A program made the translations under genes and the position numbers. Source: Verrucomicrobiia bacterium (GTDB taxonomy: Bacteria; Verrucomicrobiota; Verrucomicrobiia; JABWAM01). From it: a stretch of 64,000 bases of DNA. The notes under the pieces were generated by a model that saw only the letters and a list, made by a program, of their open reading frames with translations, had not been told where the DNA came from and searched no databases. The DNA is taken from NCBI GenBank assembly GCA_028687435.1, contig JAQUAF010000008.1, positions 1 to 64,000 on the forward strand, in the 5' to 3' direction. Every line of letters starts with the position of its first letter. The first letter of the stretch is position 1. Below, piece by piece: positions 28,576 through 39,180 of this stretch.

Positions 28576-30209
28576 TTTTCCGCCGGATCCTCTGGAAGCA
28601 ATCGCAGTTTTCTTTCCACATCAGGAATCAAATCCTCAAAGGAAAACCGGTGATAATGAATGCCCGCAAAGGAGAAAATCATGGCCGACATGAATTGCGC
28701 CGGACATTGCCACAGGATATTCCAGAGGAATTTCACCAGTTCCCATTTGTACTCCGCCGAAAGGTGGCGGAAGGCATCGCGGATCAATTCCCCGGACGAT
28801 GAACCGGCAGGGACCGTTCCGCCGGACCTTCCACCCGAACTGATCATCTCGCAAACAAGCCAGCCCACCCTCAGAAAACCCTGCATACGGGTGGAAGGGG
28901 ACTCGGGCGGCGGCATCCGGCGGAAAAACTCCAGGCTGCGCGAAAAATACGCCGCCGGCTCATAAACCGTCGAAATGAGCCTCCGGTATCCCTCCAGCAG
29001 CTTTCTCCGCGGAAGTTCCGTCTCAATGTTCGTATCAAAAGCGGTGAACGACCAACTGACCCCCCCCTCATCCTCAAGCAAACGCAAACGCCCGGCTTTC
29101 CTCATTCTCTCACGCAGGGGTGTCCCGGGCAGGGCGAACAACAACGAAAACGTCGGAGCGGGAATCGCCGCCTGCCGGATGAACTCAATCTGCCGGTCAA
29201 AAATATCGTTGCCGTCATGATCAAAACCGACAATAAAACCGGCAAAAACAAACAAACCGGAAGTCTGGATCGTCCTGACCGCCTCCAGCAACGAATGACG
29301 CGTGTTCTGATATTTGCGCGTCTCCTTGAGGCTTTCCAACGAAGGGGTTTCAACCCCGACGAAAACACCGGTGAAATTCGCCTCCTTCATCAACCGGAGA
29401 AGCTCCTCATCCTCCGCCAGCGTCACCGTCACCTGGGTGCTGTAATAAAAAGGAGTCTGGTGCGCCTTATTCCACGTCTTGATCTCCGCCAGCAATGCCT
29501 TGGCTTCCACCTTTTTCCCGATGAAATTGTCGTCCACCACCATGATTCCACCCCGGTATCCGGTCTGAAAAATCGCATCCAGCTCGGCCAGAATCTGCCG
29601 GGGCGTTTTGGTCCGCGGCTTGCGCCCCAACATGACGGGAATATCGCAAAACTCACACTCAAACGGACATCCCCGGGCGAATTGCACGGGAATGTTCAAA
29701 TAATCCTGCGTCCTCACCAAATCAAAGCGGGGCGCGGGCGTGGTGGAAACATCCGCCTTCTCGCCGCTCGAATAAACACTCTTGTGAATCCCCTTCGACA
29801 AATCATCCAAAAAAGGACGCCAGGTCATCTCCCCTTCGTTCAACACCATCACGTCGCAATGGGGCGCGCATTCATCAGGGCAGGTGGTCGGGAATGGCCC
29901 TCCAAACACCACCAGCTTTCCCATTGCCCGGCAACGGTCGGCCAGTTCAAACAACGACCTTTTCTGGGCGATCATTGCGGAAAAACAAACCATGTCCGCC
30001 CACCGGACATCCTCCTCATCAAACGGCTGGCCGTTGAGATCAACCAGCCGGATGTCATATTCGGACGGCGTCAGCGCCGCAATGGTCAGCAAGCCGAGAG
30101 GCGCAATGATGGAACGTTTGCCAATCATGGGCAGGGCGTAATCCATCCCCCAGTGCGTTTTATTAAACGCCGGATAAATCAGCAAAATACGACGATACGA
30201 CAAGGACAT
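28566..30209 (-). CDS. B12-binding-domain radical SAM protein
   Basis: The 547-residue protein has an N-terminal cobalamin-binding-type fold (IAPLGLLTIAALTPSEYDIRLVDLN, VVFGGPFPTTCPDE) and a radical SAM barrel with C181, C185 and C188 (CPFECEFC) binding a 4Fe-4S cluster and SAM. The layout matches the Elp3/MiaB-like B12 radical SAM group; the C-terminal DUF4070-like region (residues about 400-530) fits hopanoid- or lipid-modifying members. The substrate is unknown; hopanoid or lipid methylation is only a possibility. Confidence 0.85.
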   Translation of the reverse strand: MSLSYRRILLIYPAFNKTHWGMDYALPMIGKRSIIAPLGLLTIAALTPSEYDIRLVDLNGQPFDEEDVRWADMVCFSAMIAQKRSLFELADRCRAMGKLVVFGGPFPTTCPDECAPHCDVMVLNEGEMTWRPFLDDLSKGIHKSVYSSGEKADVSTTPAPRFDLVRTQDYLNIPVQFARGCPFECEFCDIPVMLGRKPRTKTPRQILAELDAIFQTGYRGGIMVVDDNFIGKKVEAKALLAEIKTWNKAHQTPFYYSTQVTVTLAEDEELLRLMKEANFTGVFVGVETPSLESLKETRKYQNTRHSLLEAVRTIQTSGLFVFAGFIVGFDHDGNDIFDRQIEFIRQAAIPAPTFSLLFALPGTPLRERMRKAGRLRLLEDEGGVSWSFTAFDTNIETELPRRKLLEGYRRLISTVYEPAAYFSRSLEFFRRMPPPESPSTRMQGFLRVGWLVCEMISSGGRSGGTVPAGSSSGELIRDAFRHLSAEYKWELVKFLWNILWQCPAQFMSAMIFSFAGIHYHRFSFEDLIPDVERKLRLLPEDPAEKCV

Positions 30210-30254
30210 CTCAAACTTTTCATCTCCCCCCGCAAAACTCTCCCGCCGGAAAAA

Positions 30255-30446
30255 TCAATCCTGCTCCTTGTGGCAGGCGCACGGCGGAACCTTGGCGGAG
30301 GCAATTACAAAAAGCAGTCCCAGAATCGGTGTCAGCAGCAGGGAACAGAAAAAATATCCCCAAAATCCGAACTTCCGATGCCGGCCTGCAAAGGCCAAAA
30401 TCAAACTCCAAAGGACATAAAGAATCGCCAGCGGCACGTATTGCAT
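30255..30446 (-). CDS. small membrane protein
   Basis: The 63-residue protein has two hydrophobic segments (VPLAILYVLWSLILAFAG and WGYFFCSLLLTPILGLLFVIA) joined by a short basic loop (RHRKFGF), and ends in CACHKEQD. A GGGGG stretch precedes the ATG. I recognise no family. It lies between the DUF697 and radical SAM genes on the same strand. Confidence 0.55.
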   Translation of the reverse strand: MQYVPLAILYVLWSLILAFAGRHRKFGFWGYFFCSLLLTPILGLLFVIASAKVPPCACHKEQD

Positions 30447-30514
30447 AACAACCCCCTGCCACCCCGGGAAGGAGGAATCACTCCGCCTTCCAACGGGGAC
30501 AGCAGCGGAAATAA

Positions 30515-31045
30515 TCAGGCGGCAACGCCCGGCTTCTCGGCGGCAACCTTCTTGCCCACCAGAAATTGGGAGGCAAAAAACTCCTTCATCTTCGCCGTGT
30601 CAAAATCCAGCAATGTGCCGCCCGCTTCAAAATGTTTCAAAAACACCCTGCCAACCGCGTAGGTTGCCCCGCCGGCAATGGCCGGCATGCACAGGATGCC
30701 GCCGATCAGCGCGCCGGCAAAGGGAAGCGTCTTGATCATGGAAGCCATTGCGCCCAAGGTCAAAACCTCGGCGCCCAGACTGCCAACCAAAACCGAAACA
30801 ATATTCCTGGCGGCGTGCTCGGAAAATTTCACTCCATACAGCTCCGAAAGCTCGCTGATCATCTTCAGCTGAAAACCGCCAATCCCCAGAACATCCACCA
30901 GAGGAAACGGAGTTGAACCCACACCCATGGCCCAGTACATGTTTTTGCGAACAATTTTATCCGCCTTGGCAATCCGTTCTCCACAGCAAGCCTTCGGGGT
31001 TTCAGTCTTAAAAGAATCCGTTTTGTTAGCAGTTGCAGCAGCCAT
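30515..31045 (-). CDS. DUF697-type membrane protein
   Basis: The 176-residue protein starts at the ATG at 31045, preceded by AGGAGAG. It resembles the DUF697/YcjF C-terminal family: a hydrophilic N-terminus, IVRKNMYWAMGVGSTPFPLVDVLGIGGFQLKMISEL, and a glycine-rich hydrophobic hairpin (TLPFAGALIGGILCMPAIAGGATYAVG). Members associate with the membrane, sometimes next to GTPases; none is seen here. It has its own promoter candidate about 120 bases upstream. Confidence 0.75.
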   Translation of the reverse strand: MAAATANKTDSFKTETPKACCGERIAKADKIVRKNMYWAMGVGSTPFPLVDVLGIGGFQLKMISELSELYGVKFSEHAARNIVSVLVGSLGAEVLTLGAMASMIKTLPFAGALIGGILCMPAIAGGATYAVGRVFLKHFEAGGTLLDFDTAKMKEFFASQFLVGKKVAAEKPGVAA

Positions 31046-31162
31046 ATTTTTCTCTCCTGGTTGGCGTCCCTTTCGGGACAACGAAATCCGGCCGCCAAGC
31101 CGGGCTCATATTGGTCGGGTCATCAGAAAATAAGATCACCCATCATTCAAGCCTAAAGTTGC

Positions 31163-31191
31163 AATAAAAAACCATTGTTTGTTTTTGTCAA
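31163..31191 (-). promoter_or_regulatory. sigma-70 promoter for DUF697 gene
   Basis: On the minus strand TTGACA (31191-31186) and TTTATT (31168-31163) are 17 bases apart, close to consensus. This predicts a transcript of about 110 untranslated bases before the DUF697 start. Confidence 0.5.
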
Positions 31192-31199
31192 GAAAATTT

Positions 31200-33353
31200 T
31201 TATCTACTCCTCCCCCATTTGTCCTTGGCTCGCGCGGCAGCTTCAGAATAGGGGTGTTTGGCCATGAGCTTTTCCATAAGAGCTGCGGCCTCGCCGGTCC
31301 TGCCCATGTCCCGGTTGAGTTCGATCTGGCGGTAAAGCAACCAGCTTTCCGATGCTCCGGTGGCGGCTACACGCAGAAGCCGCTGGCAGAGCGCCAACGC
31401 CTTGGAATACTCCTTGTGCTGGCGAAGAAGTTCCAAGCGCAAAAGACCGGCCTCAGAAGACATTCTTTCCACCGGTGAATCCCAATCGATTTCCCTGAGC
31501 AGACGCTCCGCTTCGTCAAATTCCCGGCGCTCCAGGTAATTTCGGGCGGATTCCAGCCGGGCCAGGCGGCGGATATCGCCAAGGGCATTGGTTTCGCTCG
31601 AAGAAGGGGTGACGGACAGATAAGCCTTGCGCGCGGCATCCAAATTCCCCGCAGCCAGTCTGGCGTCGCCCTCATAAATCCCCTTCCACCGGACTTCCGG
31701 CGCGGACAAAAGCGAAGAATTGATCTGTTCCAACAACCGCAACCCCTCCCGCGGCTGATCCTTGTCGTTGATGAGCAGGCCCGCCAGCTCCAGCCGGGCC
31801 TTTTCGCGCCAGATCAACGCCTTCCTGACTTGCTCCGGCTGAAACTCCGCCGCGGATTTCCATTCACAGACAGCCGCAAACAGGCGTTCGGCCGTTTCCA
31901 ATTGCCGATAAGGACGGCCACGGATTTCCTTCGCGGCCAGGAAAAACCATTCCAAATCGCCGGGCAGCGCTTCCCTCATCCGGTCCAAAAGAACGGCAAC
32001 GGTTTTCTGCGTCAGGGATTCATCGTGACAAGCCAGTGTCATCCGCAACAGGGATATAAAATCGGTCCACGGCATGGAGGCAAGATTGCGGTTGAGCATC
32101 TCGGTCTTTTGAAAATCAAACACAGCGGGCAAATGATCCTCCCGTTGGGACCAAAGCGGGCGCGCATGGACTGTCCGCGAAAGACTGGCAACGGTTTTTC
32201 CGCCCAATATCAACCCGAGTTTGACGACGCGCAATCCAGGGCATGGAAAAACATGCCGGATCTTTGGCCCTTGCGCCGCGGTTCCGTCATCGAAAGTCCA
32301 CGAAAAGGACGCATTCCCAATATTTGCGCGCGCCCGAAACTCCATGGTGATCAGCCCTGCGGAGAGTTGATCCCGCCTGATCAGGGAATGCCCGATCACA
32401 TCCCATTCCGCATAAGGCTCTGGCGGGGGCGGCGTCAACGGCTGAACCACCTGCCCGGGAGAGGCATTGGTCGCAGCAGGAGGCAGGGGCGGAGGCGCTG
32501 TCTCAAATGCGGCAATTCTGAATCTCGCCAGCGGCGCAAACGCCTCCGCAGGCAGGATATTGAGTCCTCCTTTTGTCCCCGGTCTCCAGGCGGCGACACA
32601 AATCAGGGGTATCCGGGCCCTGGCCGAACCGTACGCGTTGTAGTATTCAAAAAGATGACGCCCCGGCTTCAAGTCCACGCTTCCCTGAAACTCGCCAAAG
32701 CGCCCTTTATAATAGGGATGTTGGTTGGGCCACTCCGCCACGGGCTTTCCGTCAATCGCCACAAAAGACGCATCCGTGGAAATCGTGGCAAAGACATAAG
32801 AACCGGCATTGGTGATGTCGAGATGACCGCGATAATGGGAAAAAACATTCGTTTCACAACCATGCAGATGCAGGCCTTCGAAAACCTTTGGCACAAGGCT
32901 CTGCCCAAAGGAGGGGGCGGCGGCGGCCCATGCCTTGAGACATTGATCGTAGGACGCAACCGGCTGCCCGCCGCAAGGCCGGGTTTCAAGAACAAGTCCG
33001 GCCTGCGCCCGCCAGGAAGATTCGCCGCCCGGAGACCGTGCGCCCAGGTAAACATGAAATGACCGGACTTGCTCGGGCTGTTCGAAAAGAACCTGCAAAG
33101 GCTCCCCATCCGCGGCAAAAAGGGATTGCGAGGAAACAGGCGCTCCTTCGGCGGTATAAACGTCAGCCCGGGTTGCCGGCGTCGGAAGCCGCCAGGGCCA
33201 AAACCGGACGGCGCCCGTGGAAGCCGGACGCTTTTCCTCATCGGTCCGCTCAATCTTCAACCGGCAAGGCGCATCGGGAACCCGCCACCCCGCGCCAGGA
33301 GGAACGCTCTGTCCAAAAAGAACGCCGCATGACGGAACAAACAACAAGGCCAT
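31200..33353 (-). CDS. secreted PA14/PKD/TPR protein
   Basis: From the ATG at 33353 the 717-residue protein begins with a signal peptide (MALLFVPSCGVLFGQS). A PA14-like sugar-binding module follows (FSHYRGHLDITNAGSYVFATISTDASFVAIDGKPV...GRHLFEYY, about residues 190-260). Next is a PKD domain (SFSWTFDDGTAAQGPKIRHVFPCPGLRVVKL), and the C-terminal 300 residues are helical TPR-like repeats (EREFDEAERLLREID..., EYSKALALCQRLLRVA). The combination suggests an envelope scaffold that binds glycan and partner proteins. An upstream in-frame ATG at 33449 lies in repeat sequence and is rejected. Confidence 0.75.
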   Translation of the reverse strand: MALLFVPSCGVLFGQSVPPGAGWRVPDAPCRLKIERTDEEKRPASTGAVRFWPWRLPTPATRADVYTAEGAPVSSQSLFAADGEPLQVLFEQPEQVRSFHVYLGARSPGGESSWRAQAGLVLETRPCGGQPVASYDQCLKAWAAAAPSFGQSLVPKVFEGLHLHGCETNVFSHYRGHLDITNAGSYVFATISTDASFVAIDGKPVAEWPNQHPYYKGRFGEFQGSVDLKPGRHLFEYYNAYGSARARIPLICVAAWRPGTKGGLNILPAEAFAPLARFRIAAFETAPPPLPPAATNASPGQVVQPLTPPPPEPYAEWDVIGHSLIRRDQLSAGLITMEFRARANIGNASFSWTFDDGTAAQGPKIRHVFPCPGLRVVKLGLILGGKTVASLSRTVHARPLWSQREDHLPAVFDFQKTEMLNRNLASMPWTDFISLLRMTLACHDESLTQKTVAVLLDRMREALPGDLEWFFLAAKEIRGRPYRQLETAERLFAAVCEWKSAAEFQPEQVRKALIWREKARLELAGLLINDKDQPREGLRLLEQINSSLLSAPEVRWKGIYEGDARLAAGNLDAARKAYLSVTPSSSETNALGDIRRLARLESARNYLERREFDEAERLLREIDWDSPVERMSSEAGLLRLELLRQHKEYSKALALCQRLLRVAATGASESWLLYRQIELNRDMGRTGEAAALMEKLMAKHPYSEAAARAKDKWGRSR

Positions 33354-33420
33354 GCGGATGATCAAATGCCCGGCGGGACATGCCCGACGCTCGATGCGCG
33401 ATGCGCGATACCGCCTGAAA

Positions 33421-33452
33421 AATCCTGTCAATCCTGTTAATCCTGTCAAAAA
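33421..33452. repeat. AATCCTGT triplet repeat
   Basis: Three near-identical 9-bp units (AATCCTGTC, AATCCTGTT, AATCCTGTC) precede an A-run. The same block recurs at 41868-41895, and its reverse complement at about 41803-41827. Confidence 0.6.
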
Positions 33453-33599
33453 ATTCCATCCTTTCGAGTTGGAATCTCACAATGACCCATCCATAAAACA
33501 CAGCTACTTAACAAGGATTCCAGGCAAATCTCAAACCAATTTCCACAATCCATCCGCCGGACTCGACGGACAGGCTTTTTTTGTCTAGGATGAAACAAC

Positions 33600-35909
33600 A
33601 TGGCACAGGACCAACAGAAGGATGATCCGCTCAAGGGGATCACCCTCAGCAAATATGAGATTGAACGGCGGCTGGGGGCTGGCGGCATGGGAGTGGTTTA
33701 TCTGGCCAGGGACACATTGCTCGAACGCCAAATCGCCCTCAAGGTGCTGCCGCCGGAAATGGCAACCGACGAAGTGGCGGTGCAGCGTTTTCTGAGGGAA
33801 GCCCAGGCAGCGGCTCATTTGCACCATCAAAACATTGTCGAGGTCTACGACACCGGAGCCGAACAGGATCTTTTCTTTTTTGCCATGGAATACGTCGGCG
33901 GCGGAAGCGTGGGGGACGAACTGCGCGACGAAGGCTGGATCGACGAAAATGACGCGCTCAAGATCACCCGCCAGGCGGCCCTGGCGCTGGACTACGCCCA
34001 TCAACAGGGAGTCATCCACCGCGACATCAAGCCCGACAACCTGCTTCGCAACGACAAGGGGGAGGTCAAAATCGCCGACCTGGGCCTGGCACACTGGAAA
34101 CCGGACGAATCCGCCCTGAGCCTGACCACTACCGGAACCGTGGTGGGCACCCCCTACTATATTTCCCCGGAACAAATCAGCGGGGAAAAAACCATCGATG
34201 CCCGGGCGGATGTCTATTCACTGGGCGTCACACTCTATCACATGCTGGCCGGACGCCCGCCTTTCAAGGAAGGCAGCTCGCCGGAAATCATGGCCCAACA
34301 TCTGACCAAGCCCATCCCCCCCATCCGCCAGTTCAACCCGGCCATCACCGATTTCTCGGTTGCGCTGGTGGAAAAAATGATGGCCAAGGAACGCGAGCAG
34401 CGGTTTCAGAACATGAAGGATGTCGTGGCGGCCATTGACGAGATTTTAAAGGAACCTACGGAAGTGGAAATCATTCAGAAAAGCCGCCTCCGCCAGTTCA
34501 AGCTGCTGGGCATGGCTGCCGCCGTGACCCTTTTCTTCGCCATGGGCTGGATTCTATATTCGCAAACAGGGTTCACCCGATGGCTTCATCCGGCCAAACC
34601 AGCCGATTCCCGTCCTCAATCGCTGGTTCTGCCGGCCCCGCCCCAACCTTCCGCGCCGGATTTGAAAAAACGGGTCGAAACGCCCCCCTCGACCGCTTCA
34701 AAAAACAGCGCATCCTCAAAAGAACGCGGCGAAACACCGGTGGCAGCCGAAACAGACCGGGAAACGCTGGCCAAGGCGGCCACCAAAGGCGATTTGCAAA
34801 AAATCCAGTCGCTCCTGGCAAAAGGAGCCAATCCCGATGAAACCGACACAGGCGGATACACCCCCCTCATGCGCGCCGTGGCCGCCGGACATCTGGCGGT
34901 GGTGCGAACCCTGCTGGAAAAAAAAGCCAGCCCTGATGTCAAAAACGCCAATGGCGATACGGCCCTGTTCCTGACCTTGCACGCCAACAACCCGGAAATG
35001 CTCTCCATTTTGCTGAAATCCGGCGCCAATCCCGGCTTGCGGCATTCGAACGGTTTCACGCCGCTTCTGCTTGCCGCCGCCAAGGGCCATGTGGAATGCG
35101 CCCGCCTGCTGCTGGAGGCCGGCGCCAATCCCAACGAAAAAAGCCTGGGATTGCAATCATCCGGCGCAACGTCCCTCATGCTGGCCAGCAAACGCGCCAT
35201 GGCCAAATTACTGCTGGATAAAGGGGCGGATTTTCACGAACGCAATTCCAACGGACACGATTGCCTGACCCTCGCGGCAGGGTATGATCGGGCCGAAGTC
35301 GTCAGGGAAATCCTGGATCATGGCGCCAAACCCGACGATGCTGCGGCCGACGGCGGCACGCCCCTCCTCATGGCGGCGGCAAACAACGCGCTGAATGCCG
35401 CCTCCGTGCTGCTGGAAGCCGGCGCCGATCCCAATACCCGCATGAGCCCGGGCGCCCCCATGCTCAACCGAATCATCCACTCCGGCGAAGGGCGAAACGC
35501 GGCGGCAGTGCGGCTGCTCGTCGAAAAAGGCGCCGACATCGAAGCCAGGGGATCCGATGGCTTCACCCCCATGATGGTCGCCTCCTGGGAAGGATACGGA
35601 GAGGTGGCCGCCGTCCTGAAAAAAGCCGGCGCAGGCATGGATCTGTTTTGTGCCGCCGGCGCGGGCGATCTCGACATGGTGGACGGCTGCCTGAAACGCG
35701 ACGAAAATCCCAACCAGAAATTCAGCCATGGCCGCACCGCCCTCATGGCCGCCGCAAAAAATGGCCACTCGGAGGTGGTGGATCTTCTGCTGGCCCGCGG
35801 CGCCGATATCCGCCCCCGGGATCAGCAGGGCAAAACCGCCCTTGACCTTGCCCAGGAAAACAGCCGCCAAGCCACGGTCGAAATCCTCCGCCGCGCAACG
35901 CAGAGGTAA
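33600..35909 (+). CDS. Ser/Thr protein kinase with ankyrin repeats
   Basis: The 769-residue protein has a Hanks-type kinase domain (about 19-285): glycine loop GAGGMGVVYLA, K48 in ALKVL, E67, HRDIKPDN (catalytic D142, N147), DLG in place of DFG (D160), and GTPYYISPEQ. A single membrane helix follows near 302-322, then a Pro/Ser-rich linker, then about ten ankyrin repeats from residue 385 to the end (GYTPLMRAVAAGHLAVVRTLL, GFTPLLLAAAKGHVECARLLL, and others). The kinase should be cytoplasmic and the ankyrin array outside the membrane. All catalytic residues are present. Partner and substrate are unknown. Confidence 0.92.
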   Translation: MAQDQQKDDPLKGITLSKYEIERRLGAGGMGVVYLARDTLLERQIALKVLPPEMATDEVAVQRFLREAQAAAHLHHQNIVEVYDTGAEQDLFFFAMEYVGGGSVGDELRDEGWIDENDALKITRQAALALDYAHQQGVIHRDIKPDNLLRNDKGEVKIADLGLAHWKPDESALSLTTTGTVVGTPYYISPEQISGEKTIDARADVYSLGVTLYHMLAGRPPFKEGSSPEIMAQHLTKPIPPIRQFNPAITDFSVALVEKMMAKEREQRFQNMKDVVAAIDEILKEPTEVEIIQKSRLRQFKLLGMAAAVTLFFAMGWILYSQTGFTRWLHPAKPADSRPQSLVLPAPPQPSAPDLKKRVETPPSTASKNSASSKERGETPVAAETDRETLAKAATKGDLQKIQSLLAKGANPDETDTGGYTPLMRAVAAGHLAVVRTLLEKKASPDVKNANGDTALFLTLHANNPEMLSILLKSGANPGLRHSNGFTPLLLAAAKGHVECARLLLEAGANPNEKSLGLQSSGATSLMLASKRAMAKLLLDKGADFHERNSNGHDCLTLAAGYDRAEVVREILDHGAKPDDAAADGGTPLLMAAANNALNAASVLLEAGADPNTRMSPGAPMLNRIIHSGEGRNAAAVRLLVEKGADIEARGSDGFTPMMVASWEGYGEVAAVLKKAGAGMDLFCAAGAGDLDMVDGCLKRDENPNQKFSHGRTALMAAAKNGHSEVVDLLLARGADIRPRDQQGKTALDLAQENSRQATVEILRRATQR

Positions 35910-36272
35910 GACCGAAGACTGAAGGATCGAAAATTCGGAGGGCTGACCGGCGCCATGCCGATCTGCGTTATGCCAAAGGTTTTCCCCTTCGTCCCTCGAA
36001 CCTTTTGAAGATAAGTCATAAACTTGAAATCCCTATACATCCAACAATTATTCACTATAGTACGACCATGTCTCCTGCCTCAATCATTCTAATGTTTTTT
36101 TTGGGATGTTTGATGATCACCTGTTGTGTGTGGCCGCTGATTCTTGGATTTCGCACAAAACAAATTGGGCTTGGAAAGGCTGATTTTTCACTCATCCCCC
36201 CCGCATTCCCATCCCTCAAAACCAAAAACTCTTTTCACCCGGAAATCGCCACCGCCCCCTTCAGTCTTCAGC
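35910..36272. other. 363-bp intergenic region
   Basis: The gap after the kinase gene holds CTTCAG-type short repeats at both ends. A weak open frame on the + strand from 36068 begins with a hydrophobic stretch (SIILMFFLGCLMITCCVWPLILGF) but then runs through the repeat into the antisense of the next gene. A remnant membrane-protein start is possible; I do not call it a gene. Confidence 0.35.
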
Positions 36273-36989
36273 CTAATAGCCTGACAGCGGCCATCCCGCT
36301 TTTTCGACAAACCTCAGGCCGACCGACACGCTGGGGAGCATCGCCTTGGGCATGGTGTGCATGAGCAGGGCGCTGAGAAACGACTGGGATATGGCCAGGG
36401 CGTAAAGATTCGGATGTTTTTGATAACATCGCGCCCAGAAATACATGCCGATCAGCGTGCCCAGCATCAGGCCCGGATTGGGCGCGTGCAGGATGGCAAA
36501 ATAAATCGTCACCATCCAGGCGGTGCGCCGTCCGGCCCCGGTCCAGGGAACCAGTTGACGATGAAAAAAAAGCTGCAGCATCGCCTGCTGCAGGATGGCT
36601 GAATTCAAAAGAAATCTTTTCCAAAAACGCGCCGTGATGTGAATGGAATCGCACGACCATCCGATCAGCAGCAGCGCCGCCGCTCCGGCAAGGGTCGGCC
36701 AGAGCAGATAACGGGCGGCGGCCGCAAAGTGGCGGAAATCCAGGCCGGCATCCCGCCACGCGGGACGATCGACCCAAGCCAGCCGCAACGCCCAAACCGC
36801 CAGCAGCGGAACCAGCGCGTAATCCCAACGGCATCCCCTTGCCCACTCCCGTCCAAACCATCCAAAGTTTTCAAGACTTTCGCGCCAAGCGGCAGGCAGG
36901 GGCGGCAGCCAGAGCGCGGCCAGCAACAGCAGGCCGATGGCGAAAACATCCGCGCGCCGGGGCGCGCTGGCTTGTGGCGCGGCGTCCAT
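36273..36989 (-). CDS. CPBP-like membrane protein lacking EE motif
   Basis: The 238-residue protein has six to seven hydrophobic helices and the layout of CPBP/Abi intramembrane proteases. The second motif is recognisable (FAILHAPNPGLML) and a late SFLSALLMH could be the third. However the catalytic EExxxR of the first motif reads QQAMLQLFFHRQL, so both glutamates are missing and proteolysis is unlikely. It lies 11 bases downstream of rpoD on the same strand, so is probably co-transcribed. Function is unknown. Confidence 0.65.
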   Translation of the reverse strand: MDAAPQASAPRRADVFAIGLLLLAALWLPPLPAAWRESLENFGWFGREWARGCRWDYALVPLLAVWALRLAWVDRPAWRDAGLDFRHFAAAARYLLWPTLAGAAALLLIGWSCDSIHITARFWKRFLLNSAILQQAMLQLFFHRQLVPWTGAGRRTAWMVTIYFAILHAPNPGLMLGTLIGMYFWARCYQKHPNLYALAISQSFLSALLMHTMPKAMLPSVSVGLRFVEKAGWPLSGY

Positions 36990-37000
36990 GGGACCGCCGC

Positions 37001-39130
<2,130 letters not shown>

Positions 39131-39180
39131 GCAAGTATGATCATGTCGGGTCGCAGTTTCAACGGTAGAGCCGGAAACGA

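Noticed and set aside
29217-30662. 481-codon open frame antisense to the radical SAM gene
   Set aside because: The radical SAM protein is unambiguous; the shadow frame also crosses into the next gene.
33450-33599. Short frames across the AATCCTGT repeat before the kinase gene
   Set aside because: They read through repeat DNA with no ribosome binding site or protein-like composition.
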